This document shows positions 55,890 to 64,000 of a DNA stretch of 64,000 nucleotides, one piece after another (position 1 is the stretch's first letter; each line of letters opens with the position of its first letter). The notes beneath the pieces were generated by a model. That model worked only from the letters and a program-made list of their open reading frames with translations. It made no database searches and was not told the DNA's origin. The translations under genes and the position numbers were made by a program. This DNA is from Owenia fusiformis (Eukaryota; Annelida; Polychaeta; Sabellida; Oweniidae), in NCBI GenBank assembly GCA_903813345.2, contig CAIIXF020000001.1, positions 3,782,001 to 3,846,000 on the forward strand, read 5' to 3'.

Positions 55890-56680
55890 ATTCTTCACCT
55901 GAAGTGACCAATATGAGTTGAACACAATATAGTTCATCTACATAGAGTGGATATGAGCTGAATACAATGTACCTCATCTACATAGAGTGCACATGAGCTG
56001 AACACAATGTACCTCATCTACATAGAGTGCACATGAGCTGAACACAATGTACCTCATCTACACAGAGTGGATATGAGCTGAACACAATGTACCTCATCTA
56101 CATAGAGTGGATATGAGCTGAATACAATGTACCTCATGCACACAGAGTGGATATGAGCTGAACACAATGTACCTCATGTACACAGAGTGCATGAAATGAG
56201 CTGAACACAATGTACCTCATCTACACAGAGTGCATGAAATGAGCTGAACACAATGTACCTCATGTACACAGATTGCATGATATGAGCTGAACACAATGTA
56301 CCTCATCTACACAGAGTGCATGAAATGAGCTGAACACAATGTACCTCATGTACACAGAGTGCATGATATGAGCTGAACACAATGTACCTCATCTACACAG
56401 AGTGCATGAAATGAGCTGAACACAATGTACCTCATGTACACAGAGTGCATGATATGAGCTGAACACAATGTACCTCATCTACACAGAGTGCATGAAATGA
56501 GCTGAACACAATGTACCTCATGTACACAGAGTGCATGAAATGAGCTGAACACAATGTACCTCATCTACACAGAGTGCATGAAATGAGCTGAACACAATGT
56601 ACCTCATGTACACAGAGTGCATGATATGAGCTGAACACAATGTACCTCATTTACACAGAATGAGAGCTGAACACAATTTA
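55890..56680. repeat. satellite array of 40/43-bp units with 86-bp higher order
   Basis: The first units (to about 56160) are 40 bp (GAGCTGAACACAATGTACCT..). From there units are 43 bp and alternate between CATCTACACAGAGTGCATGA AAT and CATGTACACAGAGTGCATGA TAT types, giving an 86-bp dimer repeated about five times. Edges are degenerate. Confidence 0.93.
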
Positions 56681-56769
56681 CTTGTATCTCACCTACACAT
56701 AAAGTGAGCAATGTAGGCTTAACACAATACATTTCATCTAGTACACAGAGAGTCACCAATGCGCGACGA

Positions 56770-57405
56770 AAATAATTTATTTCAATTCTTATTAAAACAA
56801 GACAACATTTTGGGCTAAGTTTTATATTTATTTATTCACTTATCCAAATGATTAACTGCCCTTACACTTATAAACTTTGAACATAATTGCAATTCCTATA
56901 TGTATAAACAAAACAATACAATGGATTGCATCTTAATGCCAATGCACACCAATCAACAGAATTATTCATTAATTTAACCATATGGCAAGCCATGTGCATT
57001 AATTTTGAATTTTCAAAAGTTCTCATTTTGTCATTAACCAAATCATTGTGATTGCATGCTATATATGTTTAAATCATTATATAGTACAAAACATGTTTCT
57101 ACCTATTGTTATTAAGACTTACATACGATACTGTTGGTTTTATTGCCATATTCACTTCCCTCCAAAAGCCAACCCTGACTTACAATGTTTTGTGTTTGAA
57201 ATTTACTTTTCTTCAATGACTGGATATATATGATTTCAATGATTTTTTAAGTAGCCAAGTATAAACAGGCATGCCGTCCAATAGAGGTGTTGGTGTGGCC
57301 AATTCTTTGAAAAGAAGTGTATATGCTTAGCAACAGTCATTTGGTACAATGTATTATATAAATATTTCATCAAGAAGTAAAACTTGTGCATCGTTCATCT
57401 TTCCT
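56770..57405. other. gene-free intergenic stretch
   Basis: AT-rich sequence with no coding or repeat signal that I can support. Confidence 0.45.
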
Positions 57406-57410
57406 GAGTA

Positions 57411-57568
57411 CAGTAAAACCTGAAAAGTGGAACACCTCTCTGAGCGGAACATCTCCAGAAGTGGAACACTTTTAAGATCTGTTACCCTTTAACTAAAATA
57501 AAATAAACCTCCAAAGTGGAACACCATTTTGACGTACCACAGGTTTTTCCCTTACACAGGTTTTACTG
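57411..57568. mobile_element. TA-flanked mariner-like MITE, 158 bp
   Basis: CAGTAAAACCTG.. to ..CAGGTTTTACTG with TA on both sides (57409-57410, 57569-57570). The interior has AAGTGGAACACCTCT-like repeats. TA target and CAGT ends fit Tc1/mariner MITEs. Confidence 0.85.
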
Positions 57569-57599
57569 TAATTTTAGAGAATATTTCAAAGGATTGTTA

Positions 57600-57707
57600 C
57601 TTGTGAAAGCGACACAGGTATTACCCAAATATAGAATGAAATATTTGTTTCATTATTTCAATTACTTATAGCCTATGTTTGATGAATACCTGCATCGCTT
57701 TCACAAA
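57600..57707. repeat. imperfect inverted repeat between two MITEs
   Basis: TTGTGAAAGCGACACAGGTATT pairs with AATACCTGCATCGCTTTCACAA with a few mismatches and a loop of about 60 bp. Confidence 0.7.
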
Positions 57708-57714
57708 ATAAATA

Positions 57715-57883
57715 CAGTGAAACCTGTAAGGTGGAACACCTCTAGAATGGGAACATCTCTGTTAGTGGAACACTTTTCAGAGTCCCAAGACCAACTGACT
57801 TAATGTTATAAGTGGAACACCTCCCAAGTGGAACACATTTTAGAGGTACCAAAGGTATTCTTCCACTTAGACAAGTTTTACTG
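57715..57883. mobile_element. TA-flanked mariner-like MITE, 169 bp
   Basis: Same family as 57411-57568: CAGTGAAACCTG to CAAGTTTTACTG, TA at 57713-57714 and 57884-57885, same GTGGAACACCTC interior, same orientation. Confidence 0.85.
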
Positions 57884-58185
57884 TATTCCCCTAGTCATAT
57901 GTCTTCCTTCGCATAACTATATCAACCCCCCCTCCCCCCACTCCTAGACATAATTTATAATTGCTTCAGGAAAATACATTGATATTGTTTGATTGAGCTC
58001 CTGTTCATTTAATAGTTTTAACTTAACCAATGTACTGTTGAAATTACATAAACCAAATGAGCAAATAATAAGAACAAAACAGTTTATGGGTATAGAAATG
58101 ATTTGTAGAATTAATCATGTTTTAACAATCCATTCTTTACGCTCCACTCTCTAGTTCCACTATTTAAGCACAAACTGCATATTTG

Positions 58186-61100
58186 TCATACATTGAAGCT
58201 TTCTCCACATCCACATGTTCCTTTTATATTAGGATTGTTGAAGACAAATTCACTAGATAATAGTCCATCAACATAGTCCATCTCAGTTCCTAGCAATGTT
58301 AATTGTGCTTTAGAGTCTATTAAAATTTTTATTCCTGAAATAAGAAATCAAACAAGGCATTAACATGACAAAATGTCACCACCTAGTTAGGTCATTGAAG
58401 GTCAAATGTCAAATCTAGTCAGATTTGAATTTCTGAGAACACGTAGATGATTTTGAAAATTTTTTTTAGTCAATTTGAAGCAAGTTGAAAAAAGACCTTT
58501 TTGACCTTGAGAAGGTCATTGAAGGTCAAAGGTCAAATCTAAAGTCAGATTTGAACTTCTGAGAACTTGTAAAGTCAAATTTGAACTTCTGAAAAGATGT
58601 AGATGATTTTGAAAAAAAAATTTGGTCAATTTGAAGCAAGTTGAAAACAGACCTTTTTGACCTTTTTTGACCTTGAGAAGGTCATTAAAGGTCAAATGTC
58701 AAATCTAAAGTCAGATTTGAATTTCTGAGAACATGTAGATGATTTTGAAAAAAAAATTAGTCAATTTGAAGCAAGTTGAAAAAAGACCTTTTTGACCTTT
58801 TTTGACCTTGAGAAGGTCATTGAAGGTCAAATGTCAAATCTAAAGTCAAATCTAAAGTCATATTTGAATTTCTGAGAACATGTAGATGATTTTGAAAAAA
58901 AAATTTAGTCAATTTGAAGCAAGTTGAAAAAAGACCTTTTTGACCTTTTTTGACTTTGAGAAGGTCATTGAAGGTCAAATGTCAAATCTGAAGTCAGATT
59001 TGAATTTCTGAGAACACGTAGATGATTTTGAAAATTTTTTTTAGTCAATTTGAAGCAAGTTGAAAACAGACCTTTTTGACCTTAAGAAGGTCATTGAAGG
59101 TCAAATGTCAAATCTTAAGTCAAATCTTAAGTCAGATTTGAATTTCTGAGAACACGTAGATGATTTTGAAAAAAAAATTTAGTCAATTTGAAGCAAGTTG
59201 AAAACAGACCTTTTTGACCTTTTTTGACCTTGAGAAGGTCATTGAAGGTCAAATGTCAAATCTAAAGTCAGATTTGAAGGTCAAATGTCAAATCTAAAGT
59301 CAAATCTTAAGTCAGATTTGAATTTCTGAGAACATGTAGATGATTTTAAAAAAAATTTAGTCAATGTGAAGCAAGTTGAAAAAAGACCTTTTTGACCTTG
59401 AGAAGGTCATTGAAGGTCAAATGTCAAATCTAAAGTCAGATTTGAACTTCTGAGAACATGTAGATGATTTAGAAAAAAATTGAAGTCAGTCTAAACAGTA
59501 TTAGTCAATTTGAAGCAAGTTGAAAACAGACTTTTTGACCTTTTTTGACCTTGAGAAGGTCATTGAAGGTCAAATGTCAAATTTAAAGTCAGATTTGAAG
59601 GTCAAATGTCAAATCTAAAGTCAAATCTAAAGTCAGATTTGAATTTCTGAGAACATGTAGATGATTTTGAAAAAAATTTAGTCAATGTGAAGCAAGTTGA
59701 AAAAAGACCTTTTTGACCTTGAGAAGGTCATTGAAGGTCAAATGTCAAATCTAAAGTCAGATTTGAACTTCTGAGAACATGTAGATGATTTAGAAAAAAA
59801 TTGAAGTCAGTCTAAACAGTATTTGTTAAGTTATAGGAAGTTGTAAGAAATTGTTACAGACGCCGGACGCCAACCTCCAACCTCCAACCACCAACCACCG
59901 CCGTCGCAAAAAAAACGGAGACCATAACAATATGTCACCACTTTTGGTGGTGACATAATAATCAGAGAATTGAATTTCACAGAAAGGATTTGGATGTAGG
60001 AGGATGTACATGTAAATGAAGACAATATGAATGCAGGTGAAAGTATTCCGCTCTTATGAATTCAGAATATATCTCATGACACACCACATGTTAAAGGAGA
60101 AGCTGATTGCATCTTTTATTCAAGTAAAAGTGTACAATTGATAATAAAAACAGGGGTTAACGGCTACTTAAACAAATATTTGGTGAGCAAAAGTAATTTA
60201 ATTTTAAAAATGAAATGGCACTTTTTTAGTTCGCCATGTATATTTTTAATACCAATGAGGACCAATATTAGTATTTCTCTGTCCTATGACAAGTGTCACA
60301 ATATCTCTGTCAGATGATACATCCTAATTAGAATACTTTATTTGGGTCACATGAGAACAAACCTGTTATGAACTTACCATCTTGAATAACTTCCTCATCA
60401 AATTTTCCCTTCTCTGTAGCATAGTCTAAAGTATATGATAATCCATTGCACCCTCTTGTTTTTACACCGATTTTGAAACCGACCTGAAACAATATAAAAA
60501 TTATCTCTAAAAAGCAATTCCATCCATGTCTATGGATTAGCAAATCCTGAACAAAACTATGATGCACCTAAATGCACCCAATAAAATATGATGCACCTAT
60601 ACAATCCTTTTGGACTATACAATGCACAAATTAGACAAGGCATTAACATGACAAAATGTCACCACCTAGTTATGAGTTCAATCTTAAGTCAGATTTGAAT
60701 TTCTGAGAACTTGTAGATGATTTGGTCAATTTGAAGCAAGATGAAAAAAGACCTTCTTGACCTTTTTTGACCTTGAGAAGGTCATTGAAGGTCAAATCTC
60801 AAATCTAAAGTCAGATTTGAACTTCTGATAACTTGTAGATGATTTTGAAAAAATGGTCAATTTGAAGCAAGTTGAAAAAAGCCCTTTTTGACCTTTTTTG
60901 ACCTTGAAAAGGTCATTGAAGGTCAAATCTTAAATATAATGTCAGATTTGAACTTCAGAAAACATGTAGGTGATTTTGAAAAGAATTGAAGTCAGTTAAA
61001 CAGTATTTGTTAAGTTATTGGAAGTTGTAAGAATTTGTTACAGACGCCGATCACCAACTGCCAACCACCAACTGCCGTCAAAAAAACGAAGACCATAACA

Positions 61101-61550
61101 ATATGTCATCACTTTTTGGTGGTGACATAAAAAGAGAAGAACAATTCCTACTTAACGTATTTTGTGTAAGCAACAGCCTCTAAAATTATAAGTTATTTGA
61201 AGAATATGTACATTAACATGTAGGCACAATGGATTTTATCTATTGAACCCCATCATGATAAACCATGAGATCTCATTTCTTCTCAGCCCTGAGATGTTTC
61301 AAGTGAAACAGAAAGATGCTATGAGTATCAGAATGATTGTACCCCTGGAAAGTTGCATATCTTTGTAAAAAGTTTTTATAACAGGCCAATAACCAATATG
61401 ATAAATATATTTTTTTATTTTCTATAGATCGAAAAACAGAAATGAATATTTTTTGGAGGAACAGAGATCATCAAGGCATATAATATATAGGCTTACCGCA
61501 GTTGGCTTTTCCTGTAATAATTCTTTAATTCTTGAAACAGCTGCAGGCGA
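58186..61550 (-). CDS. ISCA1: iron-sulfur cluster assembly 1, mitochondrial (3' exons)
   Basis: Three exons: 61497-61550, 60378-60483 and 58186-58334, with consistent phases. They encode about 102 residues, the conserved A-type domain of roughly 130-aa ISCA1. With ISCA2 and IBA57 this protein builds [4Fe-4S] clusters in the mitochondrial matrix. The three cluster-binding cysteines are present: TRGCNGLSYTL and the C-terminal GTCGCGESFNV. Other family marks are SRIKELLQEKPTAVGFKIGV, FDEEVIQDGIKI, LLGTEMDYV and SSEFVFNNPNIKG. The N-terminal exon with the targeting peptide is upstream of 61550 and not recognised; it may lie past the window. Introns hold two copies of the GTCACCACC repeat family. 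The gene converges on EXOSC3. Confidence 0.95.
58351..59957 (+). repeat. dispersed GTCACCACC-family element, expanded copy
   Basis: Same tips as the copy at 2166 (AACAAGGCATTAACATGAC.. and ..GGTGGTGACATAA), but the internal unit (about 130-150 bp; GTAGATGATTTTGAAAAAAA, GTCAATTTGAAGCAAGTTGA, TTTGACCTTGAGAAGGTCAT, CAAATCTAAAGTCAGATTTG) is repeated about ten times, with a second 310-bp period from about 59230 to 59820. It lies in an ISCA1 intron. Confidence 0.88.
60634..61131 (+). repeat. dispersed GTCACCACC-family element, short copy
   Basis: The same 5' tip (GACAAGGCATTAACATGACA) and 3' tip (ATGTCATCACTTTTTGGTGG) with only two or three internal units. It lies in the ISCA1 intron between exons 61497-61550 and 60378-60483. 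Confidence 0.85.
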
Positions 61551-61815
61551 CTGAAAAACCAAAAACAATGAGATCACATTAATGAGAAATGAATTCCTGG
61601 AATTCAATCACTTTGACAAATGTTACAAGTTGTGATAAGGTTGACTTTTTTATTGATACTGTCCCCAGGTCTGATTTCGGTGATCGGCTAGTAAAAAAGG
61701 TTTGAGGGTATCATTTTGTTCCAGACACTCTCTAGAGTAAATTATCCTAACTTGAGTAAAAATGTGTGGTAAGTAAATTCGCAATGGGCAGTTAAAGAGG
61801 CGCCAACTATTCATT

Positions 61816-63400
61816 TTAGTGACATTTGGTTACAAACCTGGCTGCTCTTCTCTGTACCTGTTCCAACATATCAATATCTTTTTGTCGGTATGGATCCCAT
61901 GCCGAGCTGGCATACTCTAAATTAGGCCGGACTAGTGACTTGTACGCCTGAGCTTTCACTTTTTCAGGGCATTGATGGAGGTTGCGCCTGAGGAAACCAA
62001 GCACCTTATTGGCTTTGGATACAATAGTTTGAATATGTGTAGTCCAGCGTAAGTTATTAGTGATGTCAATACCTAGGTATGGGATGTGTGTTACCGACTT
62101 AAGGTTTTCCCCTAGCATGGTGTAATTGTGAATGATAGGGGATTTACCTTTGTGAATATTTAGCACATAGCATTTTGATGGATGGAATTTCATTTGCCAT
62201 GTTGATGCCCAGGAGACCAGTTTATCAAGATTCTCCTTTAGTGTTAATGCATCTGGCTTGCTTTCAACTGTCATGAATAAAAGGCTGTCGTCAGCAAATA
62301 GCTTAAGACTGGCTGAGGATGATAGGTTATTGCCCATATAATTGATATAAACAAGGAAACAGAGTGGTCCAAGAACTGTTCCTTGAGGAACTCCTGATTT
62401 TACTGGAGTTTTTGAACTTGATTCGCCATCGAGCACTACCTGTTGTGATCTTCCCACAAGCCAGGATCTGAACCAGTTCAAGTTATTATTGCGAATTCCA
62501 TAATAGTCGAGTTTGAGCAAGAGGCGTTCGTGAGCCACCGTGTCAAACGCTTTGGAAAAGTCTAATACCAACATGTCTGTTTGTTTATGGTTGTCGAGGG
62601 CCCAAGCTATATTCTCTATTGTTTGACAAGTTGGGTTTCACATGAGTGCTTTGACCTGAATCCATGTTGGAAGTTTACTAGAATTTCATAGAGGTCAAAG
62701 TGGGCAATAATATGATGGAATATAATATGTTCCATTATTTTACATGGAACTGACGTCAGAGATACAGGCCTGTAATTCACAGCCTCATCTCTTCGTCCCT
62801 TTTTGTAGATAGCAGTAACATTGGCATGTTTCCAGTCCATAGGCACTAAGCCTTCATCGATGGACTGTTGAAAAATTATTTAAAGGAATGGCGATATGCT
62901 GTCACTGCATTCCTTCAGGACCCTAGTCGGAATAAGATCGGGTCCAGTGGCTTTTGATGGATTTAGGCCAGTTAGCAATTTGTGAATTCCTTTTGTCGAA
63001 ATTTTGATATTTGGCATTTCACGAATTTGACTGGGTACCATTGTCGGTAGAGTAGCATCCTCATCTGTGAATACAGAATTGTATTGGTCATTGAGGATGT
63101 TTGCTTTCTGGCCGGCGTCTGTTATTTCGTCGCCATCTTTGTTACGGAGCACGCTGATACCTGATGCATCTTTGCGTTTAGACTTTATGTAGCTCCAGAA
63201 GCGTTTGGTAATGCCTTTGTGCTGAACATTCTCATTTATGATTTCGCTTTCATCAATGTCGAGCAGATCGTTGATGTAGCGTTGATGTTCTTTACGAATT
63301 TCACTATGGATTAATTTCCATAGTGATTTGTATTTATGCCAATGATGAGGTTCATTTGAACACAACACAACACCAAAATTTATGAAATTGGTCATATTTT
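61816..63400 (-). mobile_element. decayed non-LTR retrotransposon (jockey/CR1-like reverse transcriptase)
   Basis: Minus-strand fragments read as one reverse transcriptase: RKEHQRYINDLL, ATGPDLIPTRVL, VNYRPVSLTSVPCKIMEH, LDFSKAFDTVAHERLL, SGVPQGTVLGPLCFLVYIN, the FADD catalytic box, and RPNLEYASSAWDPY. It is broken by an in-frame TAA at 62880-62882 and by a one-base frameshift near 62620. The endonuclease region is missing at the 5' side (about 63400), and the 3' end stops at 61816 without a poly(A) or simple-repeat tail. The motif order fits the jockey/CR1 group; the exact clade is uncertain. It is a dead, doubly truncated copy in or upstream of ISCA1 intron 1. Confidence 0.93.
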
Positions 63401-64000
63401 TCGAAATATTATGTGGTTATTTACACGTCACTAAAGAATACATAGTTCAAAATCAAAATATTTCCACAAATTATTTTTTCAATATTGAATTTATTTTTTC
63501 GAGGTCTCCTCTGCCGAAGGCAGCGCGAAGTAGGAGCGTAGCAACTACTTTGCGGGAGACCTCGAACCATTGATCACGTTTGCTCCTGTAATTATTCACT
63601 TCTTCACCTCTTTAAAATGTGATTTCAATCAGTTGATCAAATCGGACTTTGACCTCAAATTCAAATATTGATATTTATAAGAAAAAATACTGACTCATTA
63701 TTATACTTTAAAAAGTCTTTCAAATAAAGTGAAATGAAGCCAAAATCAGCTAAAATTATGCAATGTCGTAAAATGGCGTTACTGGAATATGATGCAATCA
63801 CCTGTGACGTCAGACACGTATCGCCACATCATTGATCAACAACTAAACAAACAATTAATATAGACTTCACTGATTGGTTTAAATATTCTTTGCATCATTT
63901 GTGACGTCATAAACACGTTACCCAACCAACAACTAAACAAATAACAAATAGGCATATAGGTTCGTTCAGTGCCACGCTCCTGAATCAGTTATACATGTTA
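63400..64000. other. right edge, no gene identified
   Basis: At 63500-63568 an imperfect inverted repeat (CGAGGTCTCC..GGAGACCTCG) encloses a GC-richer core. At 63790-63925 TGTGACGTCA occurs twice (63803 and 63901) with an AACAACTAAACAAA(C/T)AA repeat beside each. I could not find the ISCA1 first exon here. Confidence 0.5.

Noticed and set aside
55890-56680. CRISPR-like array
   Set aside because: The 40/43-bp units are contiguous tandem repeats with no unique spacers, and the genome is eukaryotic.
61816-63395. Active retrotransposon gene
   Set aside because: It has an in-frame stop at 62880 and a frameshift near 62620, lacks the endonuclease, and has no tail; it is a dead fragment.

Overview
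The window is eukaryotic, AT-rich animal nuclear DNA. Every recognisable gene is split by short GT...AG introns, the genes are single-copy metazoan housekeeping or signalling genes, and the introns are packed with non-autonomous transposons, satellites and a decayed LINE. The gene set (an NHR-Roc-COR protein, ATP5F1D, CARM1, EXOSC3, ISCA1) and the repeat style (many foldback/TIR elements, pyrimidine-rich simple runs, 'AAAATGGC(G/T)GCC' type repeats) point to a marine invertebrate, perhaps a mollusc or another lophotrochozoan. The species cannot be fixed from the sequence alone.

Layout from left to right: (1) 1-900, degenerate tandem repeat. (2) 904-10873, minus strand, a 15-coding-exon gene for a Neuralized-homology (NHR) + Roc GTPase + COR protein with a Cys-rich segment and the start of a death-domain-like C-terminus. 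My splice model stays in frame and gives 1009 residues. (3) 14033-17366, plus strand, mitochondrial ATP synthase subunit delta, four exons, 164 aa. (4) 21272-29691, minus strand, arginine methyltransferase CARM1, 14 exons, 582 aa. (5) 29960-55187, plus strand, exosome subunit EXOSC3/Rrp40, four exons, 235 aa, head-to-head with CARM1 across 268 bp. Its third intron is about 18.4 kb. (6) 41295-42413, minus strand, inside that intron: a single-coding-exon gene for a 372-aa protein with a PDZ-like domain followed by a beta-trefoil that looks like the interleukin-1 fold. (7) 58186-61550, minus strand, ISCA1 (A-type Fe-S assembly protein), last three exons; its first exon is not seen. (8) 61816-63400, minus strand, a broken non-LTR retrotransposon reverse transcriptase upstream of the ISCA1 exons.

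The genes do not form a pathway. ATP5F1D and ISCA1 are mitochondrial, EXOSC3 acts in RNA decay, CARM1 in transcription and splicing control, and the Roc-COR and PDZ/trefoil proteins look like signalling or innate-immunity components. The item I find most worth following is the PDZ/IL-1-like protein nested antisense in EXOSC3.

The non-coding DNA holds a hAT-type MITE with a perfect 8-bp target duplication nested in an older inverted repeat, two TA-flanked mariner-like MITEs, several foldback elements (36997-37834, 38569-40066, 44327-44895, 31627-32465, 48298-51210), a 690-bp tandem duplication carrying a 17-bp repeat, an 86-bp higher-order satellite, and a dispersed repeat family dense in AGGTCA half-sites.
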